Shown piece by piece: positions 1 through 10,879 of a stretch of DNA of 22,781 nt. A program made the translations under genes and the position numbers. This stretch comes from Physocladia obscura (lineage: Eukaryota > Chytridiomycota > Chytridiomycetes > Chytridiales > Chytriomycetaceae). The DNA lies in NCBI GenBank assembly GCA_027596945.1, contig JADGJH010000271.1, forward strand, positions 1 to 22,781, given 5' to 3'. Numbering within the stretch: the stretch's first letter is position 1; every line of letters starts with the position of its first letter. The notes under the pieces are model-generated. The model ran no database searches and was not told where the DNA came from. It saw only the letters and a program-made list of their open reading frames with translations.

Positions 1-1378
1 CAGCTGCATTGAAGACAAACATGGTGCTGCAATCCTTGAACTTGCATTGTTTGTAATTTTGTTTCCTCTTTAAAAGTTATGGTTCCTTATTGACTCAACA
101 GATAATCAAATTGGTGACATTGGAGCACAAGCCATTGCAGATGGATTGAAAGAAAACAATTCACTTTAATCATTGAACTTGCATTGTTTGTAATTTTTTT
201 CCACATTAGAAATCACAATCTTTCTCATTGAAGCAACAGGGAATTATGTTGGTGACTCTGGAGCACAAGCTATTGTAGATGCACTGAAGGAAAACAAGTC
301 ACTTCAATCCTTAAACTTGTACAGTCAGTAATTTTGTTTGCTGTTTAAAACTCACCATATTTCTGACTGAATCAACAGGGAATTTAATTGGTGATGCAAG
401 AGCTAAAGTTATTACTGATGATTTACATCAAAATGAAGCATTTCAATCTTTGAACTTACACAGTTAGTTGCACTATTGACTGTTTAAAATCACCATTGTC
501 TGATTGAATCAGCAGATCAAACTGGTGCCTCTGGAGTGAAGGCCATTGCAGATTCATTGAAAGAAAACAAGTCACTTGAATCTTTGACCTTGTATTGTTT
601 GTAATTTTGTTTGCTGTTTAAACATTGCCATGATACTGATTGGACCAACAGTGAATAGAATAGGTACTTCTGGAGCACAAGTCATTGCAGATGCATTGAA
701 GGAAAACAAGTCACTTCAATCCTTGGACTTGTACAGTCAGTAATTTTGTTTGCTGTTTAAACATCACCATGTTTCTAATTGAATCAGCAGATAATCAAAT
801 TGGTGCTTCTGGAGCACAAGCAATTGCAGATGCATTGAAGGAAAACAACTCACTTCAATCCTTGAATGTGGACTGTTAGTAATTTTGTTTTCAGTCTGAT
901 ACTTACCATGTGTTTCTGATTGAATAAACAGGGAATCTAATTGGTTTCTCAAAAGTACAAGTTGTTGCACATGAATTGAAAGAAAATATGCCGATTCAAT
1001 CCTTGAACTTGCAGAGTTAGTAATTTTGTTTGCTGTCTAAACAGCACAATGTTTTTGATTGAATCAACAGATAGTGAAATTGGTGAGTTTGGAGTTCAAG
1101 TTATTGCAGATGCATTGAAGGAAAACAAGTCACTTCAATCCTTGGACTTGCAGTGTTAGTAATTTTGTTTGCTGTTTAAACATCACCATGTTTCTGATTG
1201 AATCAACAGGGAATAGTATTGGTAGCTCTGGCACACAAGCCATTGTAGATGCGTTGAAGGAAAACAAGTCACTTCAATCTTTGGACTTGTGGGGTTAGTA
1301 ATTTTCTGTTTATTTTGCATTCAATTTACCTTCAATCCTTCCTTTCAAGGTGAGTGGAAGATGATTCTAAATACTTAA
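1..1378 (+). CDS. NLR/RNI-type leucine-rich-repeat protein, 3' part, one LRR per exon
   Basis: Ten exons are visible: 1-48 (partial), 102-185, 240-323, 379-462, 516-596, 652-735, 791-874, 932-1015, 1071-1154 and 1210-1293. A short last exon at 1350-1378 ends in TAA. Apart from the cut first exon and 516-596 (81 bp, one codon short), each repeat exon is exactly 84 bp (28 residues), bounded by phase-1 introns of 53-57 bp. Donors are GTTAGT, GTCAGT or GTTTGT and acceptors are CAG. The repeat consensus is N-x-I-G-x-S-G-A-Q-A-I-A-D-A-L-K-E-N-K-S-L, then Q-S-L-x-L. This is the LRR class of ribonuclease inhibitor and NLRC3-like proteins, a curved protein-binding scaffold. The 5' part, and so any effector domain, lies outside the window. 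Exon 102-185 has an in-frame TAA at 167-169 where other repeats have CAA. Exons 379-462 and 932-1015 have drifted from consensus. The locus may be a pseudogene, or that exon may be skipped without changing frame. The last exon is tentative. Confidence 0.7.
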
Positions 1379-2672
1379 TGCCACACATTATATTTTTTAT
1401 CATAAACTTGACTTTTTTTTTTTAATTGGATTTCATTACATTCCTATTTCTATTTTTCTTATTTAATAATTTTGAAATGATTTAAAACTGTTTATAAATA
1501 TTTTGAATGGGGAACACATTTAGAATGAGCAGGAGAATATTTTTGGTTGATAGACTTGGATGAGCTATTTAATAATTAGAATGACAGAACTAACTGACAA
1601 GAGTTTGACACAGGTATAAGTTAAATTTGAAGACAAGATTTGAATAAAGACTAGATGATGTGGGAAAAAATCTAAAATTAAGTTGGAAAAGAAAAATCTC
1701 AGGTCAAAATTAAGCCAGCTACAAACTTGTAAGTTATAGTGGTGTAGAATGAAATCATTGAATAATCTTTCAAATTATGATGAGAGAAGATGAAGGTAAG
1801 TATTAGTGATATTGAATCATCTGCAGAAAATGTAGAAATGCAGAAAATCAAAAGAGATATCAGAATAAAAATTGCTAATTTCATGGATTAGAAAAGTGTA
1901 CAAATTAAATCAAAAAAAAAAAGCAACTGATTAGACAAAGTGGACCATCTGATCAAACTTTAATGGATGCCATACAAAAAGTTGAAAATGTTAGATATCA
2001 GTGTTGGATAAAACTTTGTTCTTAAAGACAGAAATGAAACTTAATTTCACACAATACAAGTTAGTTAAAGCCATTTCTCTACATAAGATAATTGTCATAT
2101 GGTATGAAAAGAGCATAAAAAAGAGTTACTTTTTAAAAAAAAGAATTTTAAATGGTGAATCCTGCAATGGTGGATTCATTTCAACTAGTGGAATTGACAC
2201 AGTAAAGTATAATTTTGTTTTAGAATCTTATTATTTATTTCCAAGAATAGAACAACAATTTAAATGCCAAATTCCATGCCTCAAAATAAAAACTTTTGTG
2301 CCTCATATCTAATGCCTCAATATTGCTTAAAACCCAATTTATTTGCAAAAGAAAATTGTTCAAATGTAAAAGACAAAGTTAGAACATTTAATCCCTATTC
2401 GTGAATTTTAAAATGAACTTAAATCTAACAAATGGATCAAAGTAATGTTATTTTAAAGAAGGGAAGAAATTTTATTTTGAAAGCATGAAGAGATCCTATT
2501 GTTTGTTTTAAGTCTTGATAAATATTAATATAGTAAATAATCACAATTTATATATCTTGTCATATGGAAGGTAATTTGTTTTTTCAAATTTTTTTCACAG
2601 AAATTAATTAAATTTTGATGTAAATTAGAGTGCTAATCTAATTTTATCCAAGAATTTCTAGAATTTTCTAAA
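1379..2672. other. AT-rich intergenic stretch, no supported gene
   Basis: About 1.3 kb rich in A/T runs follows the LRR gene. A 103-codon open frame on the plus strand (2001-2312, TTG start) has no recognisable motif and ordinary AT-rich composition, so I do not call it a gene. No tRNA, hairpin terminator or terminal repeat was seen. Confidence 0.5.
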
Positions 2673-2885
2673 TCATTTTATTACTTTCACTCCCTCTCTC
2701 TCTCCCTCTCTCTCTTTCTCTCTCTCTTGCAGCTTGTGAACAAATGCAAATATAGCCTCTTTCCAAGCTGCTTCATCAAAAATCCCATCTGCTGTTTTTG
2801 AGTCTTTAATGAAGCTTATATTATTGATGACTGCTGTGGACACTATAAAACATTTTTTCAGGCTTTTGGCACCATTTTGCTCCAT
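2673..2885 (-). pseudogene. Possible Myb/SANT-like domain remnant (transposon-associated type)
   Basis: A 70-codon frame contains K-T-A-D-G-I-F-D-E-A-A-W-K-E-A followed by a hydrophobic helix. This resembles the central part of the Myb/SANT-like DNA-binding domain found with Harbinger-type and other fungal transposases, where an F-x-x-x-x-W helix is typical. The C-terminal tail is only the translation of a CT microsatellite (E-R-E-K repeats). There is no transposase partner or terminal inverted repeat nearby. The resemblance is short, so this is a weak call; a chance open frame is the alternative. Confidence 0.25.
2688..2729. repeat. CT-rich microsatellite
   Basis: Interrupted (CT)n tract with CCCT interruptions, read on the minus strand as GA repeats. 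It encodes only Glu/Arg-rich low complexity in the overlapping open frame. Confidence 0.85.
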
Positions 2886-3132
2886 ACTTTGACAGCCTTT
2901 ATTTTTATGATAAAGATTCTATTGGTTGGTTGGTGGCGAGTTGGCATAGCTTGTTTTGAATTATTTATGCTTTGATAGTGACCAAAAAAATGTGTGATAG
3001 GTATGGGAGAGGATCACGCGGTTGCCAATTGATTGATATAACATGGATTTGAAAAATTACTGGAGGAATCAAGATACATTTGTTTCAGTGGATGAAATAG
3101 CAAAAGTTGTTGAGCTGGCTGTAAATGATTGA

Positions 3133-4300
3133 AATCAAGTCTTGTCGACTGGGATACAAACGAAGTATTTAATGTTGATGCCATAGGAACAGTACAATAA
3201 TCAAATTGTTGGTTTCAAAGCTGAGTGCATGATTGCGAAAATGCTTGGTAGAACTTTAGTGTAAGTTTACAGCACTATAATACCGATTGAATATACGTTT
3301 TAAAAAAACAATAAACAAGTTACCGCATCTTGGATACAAAAATCCAAACCAATCTTTGACGTGCCTGTTTTCAGACGCAGATTTCGTTCCGTCAGAATTC
3401 ATCTGGCATCCATTCGAACACTACTATGACCTCACCCACCTCTCGAAACATCTCCCTTGCTTGTTCACAACGTTCAACAACTTCCACAGCCTCAACGACG
3501 GCCAAACACTGCAACGTGTCTGCTACCACCACTTGGGCGACAAGAAGACATCAGAACGCCAGCTACGCGACCACTACCAAAATATTGCACGCCTCCAATT
3601 CAATTCCATTGAATACAACATGTCAGCGTACATTCGCCACTCTGCAGCCAAAATCATGGATCTACATGCCGATGACAACACTCAAGTCCTTGCGCTTGGG
3701 TCACTGTTCTAGTATTATGACTTTGGGGTTTTGCCACCTGTAAACTACCGGATCACATATCGTGATTGCATACATGTTGAAATCTATCGCCGTGTCACTG
3801 ATGGTCTTGTGTTTGTTGATCATGTGCAACAGCGTGCAGCGCATGCTCTGGATGGGATTGTTGGAGTTGTGGCTAGAAATGGGTTTGTAGCGGTTCATAT
3901 CAGGCGTGGTGATTATAAGGAGAAATGTGATGAGCTTCTGATTGGATTTTTGGAACGGTGCGCAACCAGTTTGCCATATATACGAAACTATCTTAAATAC
4001 AAGTTTCCTAACACGATACAGCGTAATTTTTTGTATGTATCGTCAAATGCAAATAAGTCAAAAGTTTCGGAAATCGCTGCAGAACTTGGCCAGGATTGGG
4101 GTCGGGTTCTTTTCTAAAAAGATTTGGAAGATGTCCGAAATGCTTCTTTGTTGGAAAGCTGGAATTCTGATGGAATCAAAAGTTGTATGTTTGATCAACT
4201 CATTTGTGCGAAATCAGCTTATTTTGTCAGAAATATGTACAGTTCATTCACACGGCATATAATTGATATTCGCGGGGTTTCAAATTCACTCTTGTTTTGA
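3133..4300 (+). pseudogene. O-fucosyltransferase-like protein, interrupted by in-frame stops
   Basis: Members of the GDP-fucose O-fucosyltransferase superfamily move fucose onto protein or glycan acceptors, usually in the secretory pathway. An N-terminal N-N-Q-I-V-G-F-K-A-E block (about 3197-3227) matches the conserved substrate-loop region. V-A-V-H-I-R-R-G-D-Y (about 3890-3920) is the hallmark HxRRGD GDP-fucose-binding motif. D-Q-L-I-C-A-K-S-A-Y then S-S-F-T-R-H (about 4196-4260) matches the C-terminal motif. An intron at 3259-3319 (GTGTAA...AAG) joins R-T-L to L-P-H-L-G-Y. From 3320 to the TGA at 4298-4300 a single frame runs, broken by TAG at 3710-3712 and TAA at 4115-4117. The upstream exon has TAG at 3184-3186 and TGA at 3130-3132. 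The same frame opens with an ATG at 3043, whose link to the family is unclear. No frameshift is needed after 3320, so this is recent decay by point changes or stop read-through. It converges on the Rpc1 fragment, 36 nt between stops. Confidence 0.68.
3259..3319 (+). other. Intron in the O-fucosyltransferase-like gene
   Basis: The 61-bp interval starts GTGTAAG and ends AACAAG. Removing it in phase 0 joins two family-like segments without a frame change. The stronger-looking donor GTAAGT, two bases downstream, would put the next exon out of frame. Confidence 0.5.
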
Positions 4301-4336
4301 CTTTGAAAAACAATTATTATTATTAATATTATTGTC

Positions 4337-5442
4337 TCACAAATCATCAAACAAGAGCTTCTTGGGCAACGGAATAGTATCCTCAGGTCTGTTGACTCTG
4401 CTCAGAAGTTTGAACAATCCAGTTCCAATGCGCATTAGGACTCCAGAGACACCTGTAATTTCATCTTTCTTTCCAAAGAAAGATGCTTCAAATAAGTGGT
4501 CTGTCGTTTTTTCAAACAATGCAAGCATAAGCACACTATCTTTCATCTTTGCAATTCCGAAACATGCAATTCCCAAAATTTCACGGTTTTAAAAAAAAAA
4601 AAAAAAGTCTGGAAGCTCAATTCAGAATAGAAAGAAGATAAAAGTCTTGAAACTAATCAAATCTGCTAACAGCATAGCATGCCGTTGGTCAATGGTCATT
4701 CTGTGACTCTGCATCACAGAAATAATTTCGTCAATGATTGTTTGTCTCCCTGCTTTAATACCAAAAGTTTTCCAATTTTCAAGAATATGATTTGAATATG
4801 TCTTCAAACCCAATACACCTGTTTTATGCTATTTTAAACCTGCACTTTAAAACAGTCATGAGATACACTACCTTCAGTACCCATAACTTCACGCAAAGCA
4901 TATCCTTCAATATGTACGTGATACTGATTTGATTGACCAATGGCAGACCTTTGATGACAACTTTTGATAAAACTTGTTTGATTGACTGCATAAATTGAAA
5001 AGTTTGAGATATGTCACCTTTTCTGGTGCTATCAATTTTCACAATAACAGCATCAGGTCTTTCAATGTGAATATCCTAAAATAGTAAGCAAAATTTAAGC
5101 TACATGTAAAAAAAACAAACAACCAAACAAACAAATTTTGAGAGTTTCAGTTTTGAATTTCTTACGATTGAAATTGCAATTGATTCCAAAGATATTTTGA
5201 GCTAAAAGAAATTTTTTTTAGAAGATCATTATCACAGCAAAGTAACTTTCAAAAGTTTGTTTGGAGCAAAAAATTTGCTGCAAATGAAGCCTTAGGCTTG
5301 AGCAAACAAAATTAAGCTCATTTGGTTGACAGAGAAATGTCAAAGACAGCCAAGGTCAATGGTCGTTATATTTAACAGCTACAGATATTGCTGTAGGAAT
5401 TTACGCCTCTTCAAATTCTCTTGGTGTAATACCAACAATGTT
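4337..5442 (-). pseudogene. Fragment of the RNA polymerase III largest subunit (Rpc1/POLR3A-like), decayed
   Basis: Rpc1 is the catalytic largest subunit of nuclear RNA polymerase III; only the C-terminal part is here. In gene order: a segment at 5442-5359 with an in-frame TAA (5401-5403); an exon 5201-5166; an exon 5075-4872 with the K-V-V-I-K-G-L-P motif and H-I-E-G-Y-A-L-R-E-V-M-G-T-E-G; an exon from 4818 with T-Y-S-N-H-I-L-E, D-Q-R-H-A-M-L-L-A-D; and a last exon from about 4584 with [12 protein letters not shown] and [10 protein letters not shown], ending in TGA at 4337. Introns 4819-4871 and 5076-5165 keep GT...AG ends. Damage: a frameshift near 4930 where the R-A-V-I segment is missing, loss of about nine residues before R-I-G-T-G, and a poly-A run with no donor between the last two exons. 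Catalytic regions encoded further 5' are absent. Retained introns mean a DNA-level duplicate. An intact copy must exist elsewhere, because the gene is essential. Confidence 0.82.
4819..4871 (-). other. Retained intron in the Rpc1 fragment
   Basis: A 53-bp interval beginning GTAGTG and ending AACAG on the minus strand. Its removal joins M-G-T-E-G to V-L-G-L-K-T-Y-S-N-H, exactly as the Rpc1 family requires. It shows the segment was copied from genomic DNA and not from mRNA. Confidence 0.7.
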
Positions 5443-6739
5443 AAGACTATTGTAATTTTATAATATTTGAACTAAGTTTTCTTTATTTAAAATAAAGTCC
5501 TTTTATAGTTTTCCCTAATCAACATAAAAGCCCAAAAACAACTCCACCCGAAAATTTCAAAAAGAGTGATATGAAATGGATAGTGAAATCAAAATGAAAA
5601 AAAAATGATAACAAAAAGGGAATTGTGTGGAGTAGATTAGATAAATTTTTAATGATGAATAAAGGAGATTTTTTTGGGAAAATTTGAGGTGCGGACCAAA
5701 ACAAAAAGAAATTATTTAATGTAGAAAAAATGTAATAAAGACCTCAATTGAAGTCAAAGTGAATGCATTTAATAGACTTGTGGATTCATATTGTGTAGAA
5801 TTTGACAGCTTCGGCAAAAATCAATCCTGATTTCACTAAAGAACTGTTTGCAAATAATTACATCAGATCACAGTACAAATGATGGGTAAACTGGAAACAT
5901 TGATTAAAAATGTTTGTATCATTATGGTATAAACAATCCTGATGAAATATCATTGCAAGTTCATTGCCTTCATTAAATCAAAGAGATGCTGATTTAATTT
6001 GGTTTACTACATTAATTGATGTTTTGTTCATGAGCAATTGATTGAAATCTTCAAGTCTTACCACAAAAATTCAAAAAATACAAAAGGTTTTCTTGGCACC
6101 ATTTGGTGATCATGCACGTGACTCTTATTTCACAGCAGACCAAGGATCCACTTTCTTCATCTCAACTGACTTTTTATACTCCAAAAATGTCTTAAACAAG
6201 AGTAATCTAACACTCTTTGCCAAACAATTTTATTTAAAATAGAAATCTTAATATTGCAGTATTCCCAACTTTGAGCCAAAAGTAACACAATAAAGTGTAT
6301 TTTTAAGATATTACCAACCTTGTCAACAAAGGCCATTCCGTAACAGAGGCTGCAGAAATAGCTAGCACTAGCCTTGCAATCACACCCAAACTTGCACAAT
6401 CAGAATTCAGATAGATTGCATGGGAATTTAGAATTCAATGATACAGAAGAGATGGCTTTTATTTTATTTTTACACACCTGAGCTCTCTATTATCGATCAA
6501 TAGCACATGCAGATTTCATTGCACTTACCTCTAGATACTATTACTAAATTCATGGGTAGTGTCATTAGATGGCCAATTTGTGGTACAACAGTTTTTAAAT
6601 GAAACATAAAAATGAGATTACCATGAAGCATTTGAAAGGAATCTCATTGGCACATATCAGTACATACATTCTGATAGAGATCAAATTGTGGGTTAAAGTG
6701 TTTGAATTTTGGATGTTTGAGAGAGGTTATAGTGGGAAA
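5443..6739. other. AT-rich gene-poor stretch between the Rpc1 and pogo-like remnants
   Basis: Only short open frames occur on either strand. A minus-strand frame at 6157-6399 has a Cys-rich start but no family I recognise. A CACGTG box lies near 6115. Nothing here meets the bar for a gene. Confidence 0.45.
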
Positions 6740-7425
6740 AACATGATGAGTGTTGATGAGATGTGGATCTAATTACAAAATGGCAATTCATAGTCAAAAG
6801 CACTTGTAAGCAAAGGAATTGGAGATCCAAACAAATTTTAAGGGGAATCAAGGTCTGTTTTCAAATTTTGTTCCATTTATGACTGCTGGTGGTGAGCATA
6901 TGATGGAATTTTTTCATGTTACAATTTAAATTTGGAAACATTAAATTCTCCAATGAACCGTACTGCCTGTGCCAAGATAACATTATTTTGACCTTTTTTG
7001 TGTACAATGAGACTACATACTTGACTGAGATGCAGTGGGAACCTGTTTTGATGCATATTGGACTCCAATTTTATTATATAATAATTTTGGAGTTTATCAA
7101 ATGTTTAATGTCCTTACTAAATGTTTCAACATTGCATAATTAATGGCTTTTTCTGCCAAAAAATACCACACACTTTTTACAGCCACTGAATTCAGTAATA
7201 TTTGCAAACATGAAAAACTACATTTGTTGACTTTACTGGCAAAGACAAAGCCTGGGAAAAATTTGAGAAGAACTGATCTTGACTGCAATAGAAGCAAGAT
7301 CATCAACAATTTCACAACCAGTTATTGCAGAGGCTTTTGAAAGAGCAGGAATCTTCCCATTTGACAAAGTACAAAATTATGGAACCTGCAAAACTGAGTT
7401 TCAATGTCCAATGAGGGCAAACTGA
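6740..7425 (+). mobile_element. Degenerate pogo/Tigger-like (DDE_1) transposase, copy A
   Basis: The reading is scattered over several frames. A block near 6982-7056 carries Q-D-N-I-I-L-T-F-F-V-Y-N-E and Q-W-E-P-V-L, matching Q-D-N-I-M-P-V-F-F-V-Y and Q-W-K-P-V-L of copy B. A block at 7267-7425 reads E-E-L-I-L-T-A-I-E-A-R and A-F-E-R-A-G-I-F-P-F-D, the C-terminal signature of pogo/Tigger transposases (AFxxTGIYPF). Just upstream in the same frame, N-M-K-N-Y-I-C and L-Y-W-Q-R-Q align with N-M-K-N-K-I-C and L-Y-Q-Q-R-H of copy B, but are split by two TGA codons. Such enzymes cut and paste DNA with a DDE triad. This copy is dead. No terminal inverted repeats or TA duplication were identified, so the element ends are unknown. 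Confidence 0.6.
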
Positions 7426-9946
7426 GATTTCAAAAACTTACCCATGGCTTGAAAGTTAGGACCAAAATGTAATGGAACAAAACATAGTGAACTATGCACA
7501 ATGAGCCCAAATTGGTTCACCTGTCTAAATTGTCAGATGTTTTGTTTATGTCTTTTATGTTGGGCAAGAATGATTGAAATGCTTGTTGAAAAGTGCCAAC
7601 TTGTGGCAAAGTCAATGCAGTTGGAAACATATGAGAATTTCCAACTTAAAACCATCAAATTATTGTGTATTCTTCCATCACTGTTTATAGCACCATCATC
7701 CAAATAGAAAGATCTTTGATGAATGTCCCTAAACCACATTCCAACATTATATACTAAGCAATTAATTTCAACATTGGTCAAGCATTCTGTGAAGCAACTT
7801 GTAATCCAGATAATCTACTTTACATATTTATTCCACTTGCTTATGCCAATTGACAAGGCTGTGACTCAACAGGATTTTTAGTTCAAGTTTACATCCATTA
7901 TATGGAAGACAAGAATTTTTAACAAAGTTATAGCAACAATGCTGGAAATGCAATTAGGATTCTCAAACTCACCTCTTCACATGCACCACCACAATCCATG
8001 TTTCCATTCCCATAACATCCAAATCTGCAGACTATAACTGTACAAAACAGATCAAAAGGCTGCATCACTGAAAACAAGATCAAATTAAATTCTGCCTCAT
8101 ACACTACATAATCATTGATTTCTTCACCAAGCCTTTACAAACCAAAATTCAATTTAATCTTGTCAAAATTACAAGTCTCACCAACAAGTCAAGCTTCTAC
8201 ATTTTGAGGAAGAGTGATGTAAATTTTTTTAATAATTCAAAGATTTCAAACTGCAATTCCCAAAAATATTGAGATATTGGATGTTTATTTCATCAAAACA
8301 AGTGACCTGTGAAACTACTTTCTTTGGACAAGTAAATGTCCAGCAGATATGGAAGCAAGTAACCCAAAAAATTTGTTCAGTTCTTTCTGGTGCAGCAAAA
8401 AAATCAGTTGAAATATCTTATGTTAGCACACAATGAAGTCACAGAAGCTAGAAAAATTCACTGAAATAACTGCACCTTTCTATTTGATACTTTCTCCAAA
8501 CATTCACTTTCAGTTTATTATTAACAAAAAATATCTATGTTCACTGTTTCAGTGTAACTGCCTTTCGCATTGTTTCAGCACAAATAATCACAACACCAAA
8601 AATTCCTGCTGCATGTATATCTGCCAATCTTGGACCAAATACTGTTGAAAAAATTGCAGGCAAAACAATGCTAATATTGGCATTTGAATTACATTCTTTA
8701 ACCAGCAATGTGTCATAATCTTTAGGTAAGTTCTTTTCATAGTATATTTAAGCCTGTGATGTCTAAATTCTAAGTAACGGCTTATGAAAACTTAGGAACA
8801 TGGGTGTGCAATTGTCAAGATTTCTCCTCTTTTGAAAAATATCATTCTCAATCTTCTCTCTTTATTGAACACACAACACAGGAATCATAAAATGATTCCA
8901 ATACAATGAAGTTGGCATTAACAAAAATGCGTTTTAAACTTGTAATTGTATTGTGTACCATACTCCAAGGTTTTCATGGACCTGTTATTAATTGTTGATG
9001 CATTTTAAACATGTGGCTTTGTATGATATCAATACGCATAAATGATACTTCAATTCCTGTGCGTCTGAGAGTTACCAAGTACAGATGCATTGCTGTTTTG
9101 GTCTGGCATTCTCAGCTGCCACTATTGCTAATAAAATGTGCAATATTCTTGAGGCATAATAAAATTGATATTTTGTATTCCTAACTTTGAAACAATCCAA
9201 AATCATTTTTTTGGCCTAAAAATACAAAGCTCTAAGTTCCACAAATAATTTATATTTGGTCCTTAACCATTTTTTTGTGCACTCAATTTCCCTTCCAAAG
9301 TATTATTCCATATCCATTAAAGTTAAAATTAAAATTGCAAGCACTTCAAATTGTGCAGAATTTCAGATTTAATGTAACCCACACATTGTAGGATTTAAAA
9401 TAGCAATTTAGGAATGCACTCTATTTAATAATTTTGTTAAACAATCATTTTTTTAACTTAGAATTACATTGGTTTTTCACATGGAGGAGAGCTTTAGAAG
9501 CTTGATAGTAAATCAGGCTGTAAAGGTAGAATTGTGTTTTACTGTATGATTATATTTCACAGAAAAGAATTCAAAGCCTTTTTTAAATCATTGGATTTGA
9601 AATACTATTTTAAATATATCGATAAAGCTAAATAGTTTATATTTTATTGTGTAATTGGAAGAAAATTGTCTACTTGACAGGCACATGACCAAGAAATTGT
9701 GCAACAGAAATGGAGGAAATTTAACTTCCAACTTTGTCTCACAATTTTGAATCAGAAAATTAAATTAAAATAAGAATAGTTTTACATGAGGCACAAGCAT
9801 GGGGTTTTCTTTTAATGTTCTATTTTTGGAAAAATAACCAGAAGTTTTTACTAAAATTATTACAAGCCTTATGAAAACAATTCAAACAGAATCTGCAGGC
9901 ACAGTATCCAACACAAATTTGGTGGTGCAGTCTGAATTTCAGGTAA
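7426..9946. other. 2.5 kb AT-rich stretch, no supported gene
   Basis: The interval between the two pogo-like copies has no open frame with recognisable motifs. Short open patches occur near 7533-7781 (minus) and 8573-8720 (both strands), but none connects to a longer coding frame. A TATCGATA octamer is at 9617-9624. It may include the worn flanks of one or both transposons. Confidence 0.45.
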
Positions 9947-10620
9947 TTAAGCATTGGCATTGGTCATTGCTTCATTAATAATTTTGCTTGAATCAAAAGG
10001 ATAGATGCCAGTACCCTCAAACAAGAAGATGATAATCTTTGACATGATACAGGATTGGGCCTCCAAAGCAATAAGAATCAGCTCTTTGTCAAGTTTAGCT
10101 AGAGAATCAATTACAAAACTGTGCCTTTGTTGGTAAAGATAACAAATCTTGTTTTTCATGTTGCAAATCCAGGGGTTCAGGGGCTGAAAGGTTTTTTTGC
10201 CTGAAACTGATGCAGATTTGACCAAACTGTTTTTAACTTTGCCAAAACAGGTTTCCATTGTGTCTCAGCCAAGTAACCAGTTTTGCTGTATACAAAGAAT
10301 ACTGGCATGATGTTGTCTTGATGCAATCTTGTTTCTTTGCCAATTGCAAAAATATCCAATAGTTGCTCACCACTGACTCGTACAAATAGAATGCAGACCT
10401 CTTTCACTCTTTCACTGCAAAACTCATTTGGACACTCAAATGATGGAGTCACAATTGCTTCTGACTGTGAGTTAGCATCTTGTAAGGTTGCACCCATGCA
10501 CAACAATCCATTGCTCAAACTCAACTACCCATGATTTAATCTCTTTTAGAGAAACTGTACTGATGCATGCTTTGGAGATAGCTTTCAGGTGCTTCAGGCT
10601 AATTTCTTTTTTTGTGATGA
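9947..10620 (-). mobile_element. Degenerate pogo/Tigger-like (DDE_1) transposase, copy B
   Basis: Three minus-strand frames follow in order. The first, about 10610-10480, reads L-K-A-I-S-K-A-C and E-I-K-S-W-V-V-E-F-E-Q-W, as in the region before the NxDE motif of DDE_1 enzymes. The second, within 10524-10177, holds Q-D-N-I-M-P-V-F-F-V-Y-S-K-T-G-Y and Q-W-K-P-V-L. The third, 10258-9947, holds K-E-L-I-L-I-A-L-E-A-Q and F-E-G-T-G-I-Y-P-F-D. The last two blocks align with copy A at 6740-7425 but in the opposite orientation. Frame changes between blocks show that it is inactive. A further open frame at 10622-10879 could be the damaged N-terminal half, but I could not match it. Confidence 0.63.
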
Positions 10621-10879
10621 ATCAGGAAACTGTTATACCACTTCTGTGCAGTTCACCTAATGTTGCCATGAACCTTTGTACAGTATCTGGTAACCAAATC
10701 AATGAAATCAGGGTATACCATTGAGTGATGAGACAGGACTCTTGTGCGTAAAAAATAATAAACATTTGTTCTTCTATCAGTGAATATATTGCTTGGATGT
10801 GACTAGTCTGGATGCTTTGCCATGTGTTTGCAGATTCCTCTGGGTAACTCTTCTGATATTCCCAGCTGAGTGTAAACAA

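Noticed and set aside
49..1209. Regularly spaced ~55-bp near-identical segments that resemble a CRISPR array
   Set aside because: They are introns alternating with 84-bp exons that encode LRR units in a constant phase; splice signals are present and the 'spacers' are homologous to each other.
2001..2312. 103-codon plus-strand ORF
   Set aside because: TTG start, Ile/Lys/Phe-rich composition as expected from AT-rich noncoding DNA, no motif and no neighbouring coding signal.
3259..3319. GTAAGT donor at 3261 as the intron start in the O-fucosyltransferase gene
   Set aside because: It is the better consensus donor, but joining it to the AAG acceptor puts the conserved L-P-H-L-G-Y segment out of frame. 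The GTGTAA donor at 3259 keeps the family reading.
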